64,000 bases of DNA from JACKCR01 sp041390305 (GTDB lineage: Bacteria > Eisenbacteria > RBG-16-71-46 > CAIMUX01), in NCBI GenBank assembly GCA_041390305.1, contig JAWKQE010000024.1, forward strand, positions 29,876 to 93,875, in the 5' to 3' direction. Made by a program: the position numbers and the translations under genes. Shown in pieces: positions 25,078 through 34,311 of the stretch (position 1 is the stretch's first letter; each line of letters begins with the position of its first letter). The notes under the pieces were generated by a model. The model did no database searches. It saw only the letters and a list, made by a program, of their open reading frames with translations, and had not been told where the DNA came from.

Positions 25078-26033
25078 ACGAGGGCGCGTTTCGTCGGAAG
25101 CATCTGCTCGGGCTGGAAGACCTCTCGCGGGAGGAGATCGAGCACATCCTCGATACGGCCAGCTCGTTCCGTGAAGTCATCGGCCGGCAGGTGAAGAAGG
25201 TGCCGAGCCTCCGCGGAGTCACGATCTGCAACACGTTCTTCGAGCCGTCCACCCGGACGAGGCTCTCCTTCGAACTCGCGGAGAAGCGTCTCTCCGGGGA
25301 CGTGATCAACTTCTCCGCCAGCGGCTCTTCGGTGTCGAAGGGTGAGACGCTGAAGGACACGGTGCGGAACATCGAGGCGATGGCCGTCGACATGGTCGTG
25401 CTGCGGCACGGAGCGTCCGGCGCGCCGCACTACCTCGCGCGGAACGTCGACGCGTGCGTGATCAACGCGGGCGACGGATTCCACGAGCACCCGACGCAGG
25501 GGCTGCTCGACCTCTACACGATGCGTGACCACAAGGGGAAGCTGGACGGGCTCCGCGTCGCCATCGTCGGCGACATCGCGCACAGCCGGGTCGCCCGATC
25601 GAACATCTGGGGGCTGAAGAAGTTCGGCGCCAACGTCACGCTCGTCGGTCCGCAGACGCTCATGCCACGTGACATCGAACGGCTCGGCGTCCGCGTGACG
25701 CACCGGATCGATGAAGCGCTCGAGGCGTGCGACGTCGTCATCGTCCTTCGGCTCCAGCTCGAGCGGATGGAGAGCGGGTTCCTGCCATCGATCCGGGAGT
25801 ACGCGCTCAAGTTCGGCCTGGGGCAGCGTCACGTGAAGAGCACGCCGAACCTCCTCGTCATGCATCCGGGCCCGATCAACCGCGGCGTCGAGATGGACTC
25901 GGAGGTCGCCGACGGGCCGGAGTCCGTGATCCTGGAGCAGGTCGCGAACGGAGTCGCCGTTCGCATGGCCGTCTGCTTCCTCGTCTGGCAGGCGAGTGGC
26001 GCGGCGCAGATCCCCGAACCGGTGGCGCTGTAG
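25074..26033 (+). CDS. pyrB: Aspartate carbamoyltransferase catalytic subunit
   Basis: A 319-residue enzyme that condenses carbamoyl phosphate with aspartate in pyrimidine synthesis. The carbamoyl-phosphate site FFEPSTRTRLSFE is intact, as are SASGSSVSKGETLKDT, HEHPTQGLLD and MHPGPINRGVE. The start overlaps the pyrR stop (ATGA). No pyrI regulatory subunit is present, which fits the PyrR-controlled, type with dihydroorotase encoded next door. Cotranscribed with pyrR and pyrC. Confidence 0.95.
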   Translation: MNEGAFRRKHLLGLEDLSREEIEHILDTASSFREVIGRQVKKVPSLRGVTICNTFFEPSTRTRLSFELAEKRLSGDVINFSASGSSVSKGETLKDTVRNIEAMAVDMVVLRHGASGAPHYLARNVDACVINAGDGFHEHPTQGLLDLYTMRDHKGKLDGLRVAIVGDIAHSRVARSNIWGLKKFGANVTLVGPQTLMPRDIERLGVRVTHRIDEALEACDVVIVLRLQLERMESGFLPSIREYALKFGLGQRHVKSTPNLLVMHPGPINRGVEMDSEVADGPESVILEQVANGVAVRMAVCFLVWQASGAAQIPEPVAL

Positions 26034-26046
26034 GAGGAGCAGGAAC

Positions 26047-27402
26047 ATGAGCGAGACGAAAGCGAACTTGCTTCTCCGCAACGTACGGAGAATCGGAGAG
26101 AACGGCGCGATCGATCCGTCGCCGTGTGACGTACGGATCGAGGACGGGAAGATCGCGGCCATCGGGCCAGAGCTGGTCGGGAACGGACTCGCCGAACTCG
26201 ACCTGGGGGGCGCGGCGGTCGTTCCCGGGCTCTTCGACCTCCACGTCAACCTGCGTGAGCCCGGGGGCGAGGACGCCGAGACGATCGCGTCCGGTTCCCG
26301 CGCCGCCGCCGCCGGCGGGTTCACGGCCGTCGCCGCGATGCCGAGCACGCCGACGCCGAACGACACCCGCGCGGTCATCGATCTGATCCACGAGAGGACG
26401 CGGGGTACCTGTGGGACCAAGGTCCACCCGGTCGCGGCCATCACGAAGGGGCTCGACGGAAAGCAGCTCACGGAGATGTGGGAGCTGGCGGATACGGGTG
26501 CCGTCGCGGTCTCGGACGATGGTCACGCCACCGCGTCGAGTGAAGTTCTGCGGAGAGGGATGGAGTACGCCCGGATGTGCGGACTCCCGGTCCTCGTCCA
26601 CTGTGACGACGCGGACCTCCGCGGGCGCGGTGTGATGCACGAAGGATTCGTCTCGACCACCCTCGGACTCCGCGGGATCCCGAGTGCGTGCGAAGAGATC
26701 GTACTCGCGCGCAACCTGTCGATCGCGGCGCTCACCGGTTGCCGGGTCCACGTGCAGCACGTGTCGAGCGAGGGCGGGGTCGAGATGATCCGGCGGGCCA
26801 AGGAGCGCGGGCTCGCGGTGACTGCCGAGGTCACCGCCCATCACCTCACGTTCACCGACGAGGCTCTCCGCGAGTACGACCCGCGGTTCAAGTGCAATCC
26901 TCCGCTCCGGGAGGAACGGGATCGGGCCGCGCTCCGGCGCGGCGTGATGGACGGCACGATCGACGTGATCGTTTCCGACCACTTCCCGCACACGCGGGTC
27001 GCCACCGACGTGGAGTTCGACCGCGCGCCGTTCGGGGTCGCCGGGCTCGAGTCCACGGTCTCGGCGGCCTACGCCGTCCTCGTCGAGGAGGAGGGATGGG
27101 CGCTCGGCTCGTTCGTCCGGGCGCTTTCGTCTCGGCCCCGGGAGATCCTCGGGCTTTCCGTGCCGACACTCTCGGTCGGCGAGTGTGCGGATCTCACCGT
27201 GCTCGATCTCGCCGCACGTCGTACGATCCAGGCGGAGACCTTCGAGTCGAGGGGGCGGAACTGTCCGTTCGTCGGATGGTCCCTCCCGGTCGCGGTCCGC
27301 CTCACCGTCTCGATGGGGACGGTCACGTTTCAGGAACCGGTAGGGTCCGAGCGGGGTGGGACAGGGACGTCGGCGGTAGCAGTCGGGGAGAACCAGCGCT
27401 GA
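26047..27402 (+). CDS. pyrC: Dihydroorotase (PyrC class I) with an altered metal-ligand motif
   Basis: A 451-residue amidohydrolase that would cyclise carbamoyl aspartate to dihydroorotate. AGGAGGAGCAGGAAC precedes the ATG. Most catalytic features are present: VSDDGHA, LVHCDDADL, HVQHVSSEGG, TAEVTAHHLTF and SDHFPHT. The first metal motif, normally Asp-x-His-x-His-x-Arg-Glu-Pro-Gly, reads DLHVNLREPG, so the second His is Asn (codon AAC at 26254-26256). In non-catalytic PyrC-like partners of PyrB several ligands are lost; here only this one is. It may be an unusual active enzyme, an inactive subunit, or a one-base sequencing error. Confidence 0.88.
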   Translation: MSETKANLLLRNVRRIGENGAIDPSPCDVRIEDGKIAAIGPELVGNGLAELDLGGAAVVPGLFDLHVNLREPGGEDAETIASGSRAAAAGGFTAVAAMPSTPTPNDTRAVIDLIHERTRGTCGTKVHPVAAITKGLDGKQLTEMWELADTGAVAVSDDGHATASSEVLRRGMEYARMCGLPVLVHCDDADLRGRGVMHEGFVSTTLGLRGIPSACEEIVLARNLSIAALTGCRVHVQHVSSEGGVEMIRRAKERGLAVTAEVTAHHLTFTDEALREYDPRFKCNPPLREERDRAALRRGVMDGTIDVIVSDHFPHTRVATDVEFDRAPFGVAGLESTVSAAYAVLVEEEGWALGSFVRALSSRPREILGLSVPTLSVGECADLTVLDLAARRTIQAETFESRGRNCPFVGWSLPVAVRLTVSMGTVTFQEPVGSERGGTGTSAVAVGENQR

Positions 27403-27419
27403 GCGAGAGGACGTTGCGA

Positions 27420-29531
27420 GTGCGAGGCTTGGGTGGCCGGCGGGGCTCACGCCGCGGCGGTTCGGAAGTTCGTGAACCGGTGGCGGCGCCGACGCGCCGC
27501 GCCGGGTGGACGGCCCGGATCGCCCGGTGGGGACACGGCTCGGCGCCGATCCTGGTCCTCTTCCTGGCCGGGTGCGCCTACTTCAACACGTTCTACTTCG
27601 CGAAGAAGCACTACGCGGCGGCGGAGCGGATCCGGCTCACGGCCGAGAGGACGACGCCGACGGTAGGGGGGACGACGAACGAACTCGTCCCCCAGGAGGC
27701 AGTTCGTCGCTACGACGACGCCATCCTCCAGTGCAAGAAGGTGCTCAACTTCCACGGTGACAGCCGTTGGGCGGACGATGCCGTCTACCTGCTGGGCGCG
27801 TCCTACTACGGGAAGGCCGCCTACGACTCGGCTCTCGTCACGTTGGACGGATTCATCTCCGGCTTTCCGGACTCCGAGTTCCTGGCCCGGGCTTACTACG
27901 TCAAGGGCCTGGCCCTCTACCAGCGGGCCAGGTACGACGAGATGGAGACGGCCTTCGACCACGCGCTCGCGACCGACCCCAAGCTCGAGCAGAAGCCGGA
28001 CATCCTCTACACGCTCGCGAGCTCCGCGGAGAAGACCGGGGAGCGCGCCGATGCGATCGGACGGTACCGGACGTTGGTCGATACCTATCCCAAAGACGGT
28101 AGGGGACAGGACGGCCTTCTCGAGATCGGTCGTCTCTACTTCGAGGCGGGGAGCTACGACAGCGCGCTCACGGCGTACGAAGAGCTCGCCGAGACGACGA
28201 AGGACCAGTCCCGCTACGAAGAAGCGCAGCTCCGTGCGGCGGAGTCTCTCGTTCGGCTCGGGCGGGCCGAGGAAGCGATCGACCGGCTCGTCACCCAGCT
28301 TCCCAAGGGGGAGGTGAACGTACGGGACCGGAGCGAGTACCCCGCCCGCGTCCGGCTCGGACTCGCGCAGGCCTACAACCGCGAAGGGCGTCCCGAACTC
28401 GCGATCGAGGTGCTCCGCGACGTCCTCGAGAAGCACAAAGGCTCTCCCTACACGCACGAAGCCCAGTACCAGATCGGCTACACCTACGAGGCCTACATGG
28501 ACTCGCTGGACGCGGCGGAGAAGGCCTACGACGAAGCGGCCCGACTGAACCTCCGGCCTGCGTTCCGCGACCTGGCCCGAAACCGGGTCGCGGATCTCCG
28601 GAAGCTCCGCGCCCTCTCCTCGCAGGAGTCGGCCGAATCGGACACAGGGGAGGAACGTCGCGCGGGGGCGGCACTTCAGATCGCGGAGCTCTTCTACTAC
28701 TCGAAGAAGGACGTTCCGGCGGCGCTCGAGCAGTACCAGCTGGTCGTCGACCAGTATCCCGAGTCCAGAATCGCCCCTCGGGCCGCCTACGCCGAGGCCT
28801 GGATCCATCTCCAGGAGGACGACCTTCCGGACGAGACGGGTTACGACCAGCTCCGAGCCATTGTCGAAGCCTATCCGGCGTCCGCGCAGGCCCGGTCCGC
28901 GAGCCACCTTCTCGCGGAGTCCGGCGCGGACACGACCGGCCTGTCGGCTCTCCTGGTGGAGCCGGAACCGGAACCCGAGCCGGAACCTGAGCCGGAACCC
29001 GAGCCGGAGGTCGTATCGCCTGCCGACGGGGAGGGCGCACCGAGATCCGAAGTCGACCTGCTCCGCGAACGGGAGAGGATCCGAGGCGGGCGGTTCGCCG
29101 GGATGGCGGTCGACTCCCTGGGACGGCCGATCCTCCCGGACTCTACCTCCATGCTGTGGGATACGCCCGGCCGGGGAAGGATCGGAGACGAGCTTCGGGA
29201 CGCCCGACGCTTCTCGTCGCTCGATTCTCTGGGCCGGCCGGTCCCCGTGGCCCTCGACTCGCTCGGCCGGCCGATCCGGCCCACGGACCCGCGGATGCCG
29301 GGAGGCCAGGGCCGCGCCCCGGCCCTGGTCGACTCGACGGACCAGGTTCCTTCCGGCGCCTCGACCGGGAGTCCGGAGTCGACCGACGCGGACAGTCTGG
29401 AGGTGGTCGTCGAAGGGTCCGGACCGTCCGCGGAGCCCGCGGACGCGGACACCACCGGGTCTCCGGAACCCGCGGATGCGGATAGCACCGGGACCACGCC
29501 CGAGCCCCCCATGAGACACCTCGAACCGTGA
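27420..29531 (+). CDS. TPR-repeat lipoprotein inside the pyr operon
   Basis: About 703 residues; GTG at 27420 (or TTG at 27414) follows GAGAGG. The signal has a long basic n-region and lipobox LFLAGC, then AYFNTFYFAKK, a segment often seen in outer-membrane TPR lipoproteins. TPR and tol-pal-like repeats cover about residues 90-500 (for example DAVYLLGASYYGKAAYDSAL, EAQYQIGYTYEAYMDSLDAA). Then come a run of Glu-Pro dipeptides and a C-terminal tail with repeated DSLGRP motifs. It resembles BamD/YbgF-like or gliding-type scaffold lipoproteins. Its place between pyrC and pyrK is odd because it has no evident role in pyrimidine synthesis. Domain calls are firm, function unknown. Confidence 0.78.
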   Translation: MRGLGGRRGSRRGGSEVREPVAAPTRRAGWTARIARWGHGSAPILVLFLAGCAYFNTFYFAKKHYAAAERIRLTAERTTPTVGGTTNELVPQEAVRRYDDAILQCKKVLNFHGDSRWADDAVYLLGASYYGKAAYDSALVTLDGFISGFPDSEFLARAYYVKGLALYQRARYDEMETAFDHALATDPKLEQKPDILYTLASSAEKTGERADAIGRYRTLVDTYPKDGRGQDGLLEIGRLYFEAGSYDSALTAYEELAETTKDQSRYEEAQLRAAESLVRLGRAEEAIDRLVTQLPKGEVNVRDRSEYPARVRLGLAQAYNREGRPELAIEVLRDVLEKHKGSPYTHEAQYQIGYTYEAYMDSLDAAEKAYDEAARLNLRPAFRDLARNRVADLRKLRALSSQESAESDTGEERRAGAALQIAELFYYSKKDVPAALEQYQLVVDQYPESRIAPRAAYAEAWIHLQEDDLPDETGYDQLRAIVEAYPASAQARSASHLLAESGADTTGLSALLVEPEPEPEPEPEPEPEPEVVSPADGEGAPRSEVDLLRERERIRGGRFAGMAVDSLGRPILPDSTSMLWDTPGRGRIGDELRDARRFSSLDSLGRPVPVALDSLGRPIRPTDPRMPGGQGRAPALVDSTDQVPSGASTGSPESTDADSLEVVVEGSGPSAEPADADTTGSPEPADADSTGTTPEPPMRHLEP

Positions 29532-29566
29532 CCGAGCGGCCCCCGTTCCGGTCCTAGGAGGCCTCG

Positions 29567-30403
29567 TTGCCACTCCCAAGTCCCCGCATCGTCAGCGCGG
29601 AGGTCGTCCGGAACGATCCGCTGACGAAGGAGATCCGCGAGATCGTCTTCCGGCTGCCGGACGACTGGGGCCCGGCGGAACCGGGTCAGTTCGTCCAGGT
29701 CGATTGCCGCCCGGCCGACCCGTTCGTGCTCCGGCGTCCGTTCTCGATCGCCCGCACCCGCCGGGTGGGAGGGGAGTTCCACCTGCATCTCGTCTTCGCT
29801 CCCGTCGGGGACGGGACCCGCGTGCTCGCGGCGGGTCGCCCCGGTGAGCACGTCTCGATCGTGGGACCGCTGGGGCGGGGGTTCCGCCCGATTCCGGGAC
29901 GTCGGCCGATCCTCGTGGGAGGGGGACGCGGGGTCGCGCCGCTCCTTTCCCTCGGCGATGCGATCCGCGCGACGCATCCCGAGGGGATCCTCCTCTTCGG
30001 CGTGCGCGGCCCGGACCAGCTGCACGAACTGGAAGACCCCGCGTATCCGGTCGAGATCGCGACGCAGGACGGTTCCGTCGGCTTCCGCGGCCATCTCCTC
30101 GGACTCCTCGATTCGCTCCTCGAGGCGGGGCGGATCGCTCCCGCACACGATGCGATCTACTCGTGCGGCCCGAACCCGATGCTCCACGCCCTCTCCGACT
30201 GGGCGATCGCGCGCGGCTTTCCCGCGCAGGTTTCGCTCGAGACGCTCTTCGGCTGCGGCTTCGGAATCTGCGCCGGATGCGCGGTGCCGGTGAAGCAGGA
30301 AGCGGGCGAGGAAGGCGACGAGTTCGGCCACTACCGGTTCGCGTGTGTGGACGGTCCGGTGTTCGACGCGGAGCGGGTCGATTGGGAAGGGGTGCGGGAA
30401 TGA
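29567..30403 (+). CDS. pyrK: Dihydroorotate dehydrogenase electron-transfer subunit PyrK
   Basis: A 278-residue FAD and [2Fe-2S] protein that passes electrons from dihydroorotate dehydrogenase to NAD. TTG start at 29567 preceded by TAGGAGGCCTCG. Residues about 1-100 form the FAD domain with the motif LRRPFSIARTRR. The NAD domain follows (ILVGGGRGVAPLLSL, YSCGPNPMLHAL). The iron-sulfur cluster motif near the C-terminus is GCGFGICAGCAVPV with a fourth cysteine in YRFACVDGPVF. It overlaps pyrD by four bases. The presence of PyrK means PyrD is the class 1B, NAD-linked type. Confidence 0.93.
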   Translation: MPLPSPRIVSAEVVRNDPLTKEIREIVFRLPDDWGPAEPGQFVQVDCRPADPFVLRRPFSIARTRRVGGEFHLHLVFAPVGDGTRVLAAGRPGEHVSIVGPLGRGFRPIPGRRPILVGGGRGVAPLLSLGDAIRATHPEGILLFGVRGPDQLHELEDPAYPVEIATQDGSVGFRGHLLGLLDSLLEAGRIAPAHDAIYSCGPNPMLHALSDWAIARGFPAQVSLETLFGCGFGICAGCAVPVKQEAGEEGDEFGHYRFACVDGPVFDAERVDWEGVRE

Positions 30404-31350
30404 GTGGTGAGCTGGATCTCTCGGTACGGGTGGGAGACGTCGTGCTCCCGACCCCGGTTCTCGTCGCCTCCGGCACGTTCGGCTACGGATCCGAGTCCCC
30501 GGAACTGACGCGGGCGCGGGAGCTGGGTGGCATCGTGACGAAGACGATCACGCTGGAGCCGCGACGCGGCAACGAGCCGCTCCGGCTCCATGAGACCCCG
30601 GCCGGACTGATCAACTCGATCGGCCTCCAGAACGTCGGAGTCGACCGGTTCCGCGAGGAGAAGCTGCCGAAACTCCGTGCCCTCGGTGTGCCGATCATCG
30701 CCTCGGTGGGCGGACGGAAGGCCGAGGACTTCGTCGAGACGGTGGGGCGACTGGAAGGCGCCGGGGGAATCGTCGCCTACGAGATCAACGTCTCGTGCCC
30801 GAATGTGAAGGAGGGCGGGATCGAGTTCTGCCAGCGGCCCGAGTCGGCCGCGGAGGTCGTTCGCGCTGTGCGTCAGGTGACGAAGCTCCCACTCTGGACG
30901 AAGCTGAGCCCGAACGTGAGCCACATCGGCGTCGTCGCGAAGGCGTGCGCCGATGCCGGTGCCGACGCGTTCACGGCGGTGAACACGTTCGTCGGACTCT
31001 CGATCGACGTGCGGACGCGGCAGAGCCACATCCCGCTCGGAACCGGCGGGGTCTCCGGGCCGGCCATCCGTCCGCTCGCGCTCGCGAAAGTACGGGAGAC
31101 GGTACGCGCGACGCCGCTCCCGGTAGTCGGATGCGGCGGCATCGCGTCCACGGACGACGCGCTCCAGTTCCTGGTCGTCGGGGCGTCCGCGGTGCAGGTC
31201 GGGACGGCGTCGTTCCGCGTCCCCGACATTGCGGCCCAGATTCAAGATGGATTGCGGGACTTCCTCCGTGCGGAGGGACGGACTCACGTTCGTGAACTGA
31301 TCGGTTCCTACCAGGACCCGAGCGGGCCCGCTCGACGCGAGAAGGAGTGA
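30400..31350 (+). CDS. pyrD: Dihydroorotate dehydrogenase, class 1B catalytic subunit
   Basis: A 316-residue FMN enzyme oxidising dihydroorotate to orotate. ATG at 30400 overlaps the pyrK stop. Visible motifs: VLVASGTFGYG, GGIVTKTITLEPR, GLINSIGLQN, EINVSCPNVKEGG with the active-site Cys typical of class 1, and VVGCGGIASTDDALQFLVVGA for FMN phosphate binding. Pairs with PyrK as a heterotetramer in known systems. Cotranscribed with pyrF. Confidence 0.95.
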   Translation: MSGELDLSVRVGDVVLPTPVLVASGTFGYGSESPELTRARELGGIVTKTITLEPRRGNEPLRLHETPAGLINSIGLQNVGVDRFREEKLPKLRALGVPIIASVGGRKAEDFVETVGRLEGAGGIVAYEINVSCPNVKEGGIEFCQRPESAAEVVRAVRQVTKLPLWTKLSPNVSHIGVVAKACADAGADAFTAVNTFVGLSIDVRTRQSHIPLGTGGVSGPAIRPLALAKVRETVRATPLPVVGCGGIASTDDALQFLVVGASAVQVGTASFRVPDIAAQIQDGLRDFLRAEGRTHVRELIGSYQDPSGPARREKE

Positions 31351-31352
31351 CG

Positions 31353-32093
31353 ATGACAAAGGCAGCAACCGATCGCGCGCCACGAAGGCCGGAGACGGCA
31401 CTCGACCGGCTGATCGTGGCACTGGACTTCCCGGATGGGACGACCGCGCTCGAGATGGTCGACCGACTCGGGGACGCAGTGCGGTGGTACAAGGTCGGCA
31501 TGGAACTCTTCTATGCGGAAGGCCCGGCCTTTCTCGGCGCGCTCCGGGAGAGAAGGAAGCGTATTTTTCTGGACCTCAAACTCCACGACATTCCGAACAC
31601 CATGGCGAGTGCGGTCCGTAGCCTGGCGGCGCATGGGGTCGATCTGACGACGGTCCATGTGCCGGCGGGTATTGCTGCTCTCGAGGCGGTTTCGGCCGCG
31701 GCCGAGGAACGGCGCCGCGCGGGCGGGGCCGCTCCTCTCCTCATCGGGGTCACCCGGCTCACCAGCCTCGCTCCGCCGAATCCGGAGCGACCGTGGGACG
31801 ACGTGGTCGCGCTCGCGGGAGACGCGGTTCGGGCAGGGCTGGACGGATGGGTCGCTCCGGTGGACGCGGCCGCCCCGCTCCGGTCCGCGCACGGACCGAA
31901 GCCGGTGCTCGTTTGTCCGGGTATCCGGCTGCCGGAAGGGGAGAAGGGCGATCAGGTCGCGGTTGGCACCCCCGAGGCAGCGGTGGCCGGCGGTGCAGAC
32001 TGGATCGTGGTGGGACGCCCGATCACTCGGGCCGAGGATCCCGCCCAGGTGGCCCGTACGATGGTCGAGAGGATGAACGGAACAGAGCGCTGA
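31353..32093 (+). CDS. pyrF: Orotidine 5'-phosphate decarboxylase
   Basis: A 246-residue last enzyme of UMP synthesis. ATG at 31353 is chosen because GAAGGAG lies six bases upstream; a GTG two codons earlier overlapping the pyrD stop is possible. The catalytic motif FLDLKLHDIPNTM is intact with its Lys-Asp array, and DWIVVGRPIT binds phosphate. It is the last gene of the pyr operon. Orotate phosphoribosyltransferase (pyrE) and carbamoyl phosphate synthetase genes are not in this cluster. Confidence 0.93.
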   Translation: MTKAATDRAPRRPETALDRLIVALDFPDGTTALEMVDRLGDAVRWYKVGMELFYAEGPAFLGALRERRKRIFLDLKLHDIPNTMASAVRSLAAHGVDLTTVHVPAGIAALEAVSAAAEERRRAGGAAPLLIGVTRLTSLAPPNPERPWDDVVALAGDAVRAGLDGWVAPVDAAAPLRSAHGPKPVLVCPGIRLPEGEKGDQVAVGTPEAAVAGGADWIVVGRPITRAEDPAQVARTMVERMNGTER

Positions 32094-32094
32094 G

Positions 32095-32113
32095 CGGCCC
32101 GGAAGGCGGGCCG
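32095..32113 (+). terminator. Hairpin at the 3' end of the pyr operon
   Basis: CGGCCCG at 32095-32101 and CGGGCCG at 32107-32113 form a perfect 7-bp stem with a GAAGG loop two bases after the pyrF stop. There is no T tract, so it may be a Rho-assisted end or an RNA-stabilising hairpin. Confidence 0.4.
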
Positions 32114-32160
32114 AACGTGGCCACGTCCCCGGCCCCACAGCGCCTGAATCCGGCGTTCGA

Positions 32161-32189
32161 TTGACCTCTGAGTTCGAACGGCCTACCAT
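32161..32189 (+). promoter_or_regulatory. Promoter of the UDP-glucose dehydrogenase operon
   Basis: TTGACC at 32161-32166 and TACCAT at 32184-32189, spacer 17 bases, about 38 bases before the start codon. A clear member of the recurring TTGACC / TAnCnT promoter set. Confidence 0.65.
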
Positions 32190-32226
32190 TTACGCTTTCG
32201 TATCAGAGGGGACTACGGAGGAGTCG

Positions 32227-33642
32227 ATGGAGAAGATCGCGATTCTGGGTACGGGGTATGTCGGCCTGGTGACGGGTGCGGGTTTGGCCGACTTCGGCAA
32301 CCATGTCACCTGCGTAGACCTCGACGAGAGCAAGATCGCCAAGCTGAAGGACGGCAAGATCCCGTTCTACGAGTTCTCCCTGGGAGAGGTCGTGCAGCGC
32401 AACGTGGACAACGATCGTCTCGTATTCACGTCCGATCTCGCCAAAGCGATCAAGGGTGCGCGCACCATCTTCATCGCGGTGGGAACGCCTCCCGGCAAGG
32501 GCGGCGAAGCGGACCTCTCGCAGGTGTTTGGAGCGGCGCGCATGATCGCCGAGACCATGACGTCGTACAAGCTCGTCGTGCAGAAGAGCACCGTACCGGT
32601 CGGAACCGGGCGGAACGTGCACGAGTTGATCGGGAAGGTGCTCAAGGAGCGGAAGAAGAACGTTCCCTACGACGTCGCGAGCAATCCGGAGTTCCTCCGC
32701 GAAGGGTCCGCCGTCGAGGACTTCATGCGTCCGGACCGCGTCGTCATCGGCACGTGGTCGAAGAAGGCCGAACAGATCCTCACCGAGATCTACCGCCCGC
32801 TCTATCTCAACGAGACGCCGATGGTCCGGACGAACGTCCAGACCGCGGAGCTGATCAAGTACGCGTCGAACGCGTTCCTCGCGACGAAGATCTCCTTCAT
32901 CAACGAGATGTCGAACATCTGCGAGGCGGTGGGTGGGGACGTCAAGGTCGTGGCCAAGGCGATGGGACAGGACCGGCGGATCGGCCCCAAGTTCCTTCAC
33001 GCCGGGCCGGGCTACGGTGGCTCCTGCTTCCCCAAGGACACGCTCGCGCTCGCCGATTTCAGCAAGGCGCTCGGCGTCCCCAGCGCGATCGTCAACGCGA
33101 CCATCGCGGTGAACAAGCGTCAGCGGCAGAGCATGCTCACCAAGGTCGAGAGCCTGACCGGTGATCTCGCGGGCAAGACGATCGCGGTGCTCGGGCTCTC
33201 GTTCAAGCCGCAGACCGACGACGTGCGGGACTCGGTGGCGCTCGAACTGATCAAGGCGATGCAGAAAAAGGGCGCGACCGTTCGGGCCTACGACCCGATC
33301 GCAATGGAGACCGCGGCCGTGGAGCTTCGGAACGTGGACTTCGCCCAGGACGCGTACGAGGCGGCCCGAGGCGCGGACGCGCTCGTCATCGCGACCGAGT
33401 GGAACGAGTTCCGTCAGCTCGACCTCGGCACGCTCAAGAAGTCGCTGAAGAAGGCGTGTGTCGTCGACTGCCGCAACATCTACGATCCGGCCAAGCTGCG
33501 CGACGCCGGCTTCCAGTACGTCGGAGTCGGCCGTGGGTTCGACGGCGGTTCGAACGGTGCGCCCGCCGGAACCGCAGGTGGTTCCAAGGCGAAGGCCACC
33601 AAGAAGGCCGGCAAGGCCAAGAAGAAGGGTGGAGCTGCGTGA
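32227..33642 (+). CDS. UDP-glucose 6-dehydrogenase (UDP-glucose/GDP-mannose dehydrogenase family)
   Basis: A 471-residue enzyme oxidising UDP-glucose to UDP-glucuronate with two NAD. ATG at 32227 follows GGAGGAGTCG. The N-terminal NAD fold ILGTGYVGLVTGAGLADFG, the segment STVPVGTGRNV, the hinge Lys in ELIKYASNAFLATKISFINE, and the catalytic Cys in GPGYGGSCFPKDTLAL are all present. The C-terminus carries an extra Lys/Ala/Gly tail (KAKATKKAGKAKKKGG) that looks disordered and may bind polyanions. It feeds the polysaccharide genes downstream. Confidence 0.92.
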   Translation: MEKIAILGTGYVGLVTGAGLADFGNHVTCVDLDESKIAKLKDGKIPFYEFSLGEVVQRNVDNDRLVFTSDLAKAIKGARTIFIAVGTPPGKGGEADLSQVFGAARMIAETMTSYKLVVQKSTVPVGTGRNVHELIGKVLKERKKNVPYDVASNPEFLREGSAVEDFMRPDRVVIGTWSKKAEQILTEIYRPLYLNETPMVRTNVQTAELIKYASNAFLATKISFINEMSNICEAVGGDVKVVAKAMGQDRRIGPKFLHAGPGYGGSCFPKDTLALADFSKALGVPSAIVNATIAVNKRQRQSMLTKVESLTGDLAGKTIAVLGLSFKPQTDDVRDSVALELIKAMQKKGATVRAYDPIAMETAAVELRNVDFAQDAYEAARGADALVIATEWNEFRQLDLGTLKKSLKKACVVDCRNIYDPAKLRDAGFQYVGVGRGFDGGSNGAPAGTAGGSKAKATKKAGKAKKKGGAA

Positions 33643-34094
33643 TCGACGGAGTCGTCGTCAAGAAACTCAACGTGCTCGCCGACGAGCGGGGGTATCTCAT
33701 GGAGATCCTCCGCAACGACGACAGCTTCTACGAGAAGTTCGGCCAGGCCTACATCACCGCGGTCTATCCGGGAGTGGTCAAGGGCTGGCACTACCACGAG
33801 AAGCAGACGGATCACTTCTGCGTCGTCAAGGGCATGGTCAAGGTCGTGCTCTACGACGGGCGCAAGGAGTCTCCGACGCACGGCGAAGTGAACGAGTTCT
33901 TCATCGGGGAGAAGAACCCCTGTCTCGTCCGGATCCCGAAGTTCGTGCTCCACGGCATGAAGGGGGTCGGGACGGAGACGGGGATCCTGCTCAACATCCC
34001 GACCGAGCACTACGACTACGAGAATCCCGACGAGTACCGGGTCGCGCCGCACGACAACGACGTGCCGTACGACTGGTCCCGGAAGGACCAGTAG
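33639..34094 (+). CDS. dTDP-4-dehydrorhamnose 3,5-epimerase-related cupin
   Basis: A 151-residue RmlC-like cupin in a GTGA overlap with the UDP-glucose dehydrogenase gene. LADERGYLMEILRNDD and VYPGVVKGWHYHEKQTDHFCVVKG match the RmlC family, including the His of the HxH core and the DHF segment. The IPKFVLHGMKGVG stretch is the second cupin motif. Sequence and size resemble sugar epimerase or isomerase cupins acting on nucleotide sugars. Which sugar it handles cannot be told; the neighbourhood points to a surface polysaccharide or glycan. Confidence 0.78.
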   Translation: MIDGVVVKKLNVLADERGYLMEILRNDDSFYEKFGQAYITAVYPGVVKGWHYHEKQTDHFCVVKGMVKVVLYDGRKESPTHGEVNEFFIGEKNPCLVRIPKFVLHGMKGVGTETGILLNIPTEHYDYENPDEYRVAPHDNDVPYDWSRKDQ

Positions 34095-34184
34095 CCGGGG
34101 CTCGGGAGGTCCTCCACCGTCGTGGAGCGCCTCGGGCATGGAGGCCCGGGGACGGTCTTACGGAAGTGGGGGACGCAAAACGAG

Positions 34185-34213
34185 TTGACCCCGGGAGGGG
34201 CACTCCGTAGCGT
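34185..34213 (+). promoter_or_regulatory. Promoter before the sugar epimerase gene
   Basis: TTGACC at 34185-34190 and TAGCGT at 34208-34213 with a 17-base spacer, about 100 bases before the ATG at 34312. Confidence 0.5.
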
Positions 34214-34311
34214 TGTGCCTGACTGATGACGGAACCCGCCGACGGCCCCGCATTGCACCGATCCGTTCGGGGCGTTTTGGCCTCGAACGCGGGTTCCCCA
34301 CCGTTCTCCGG

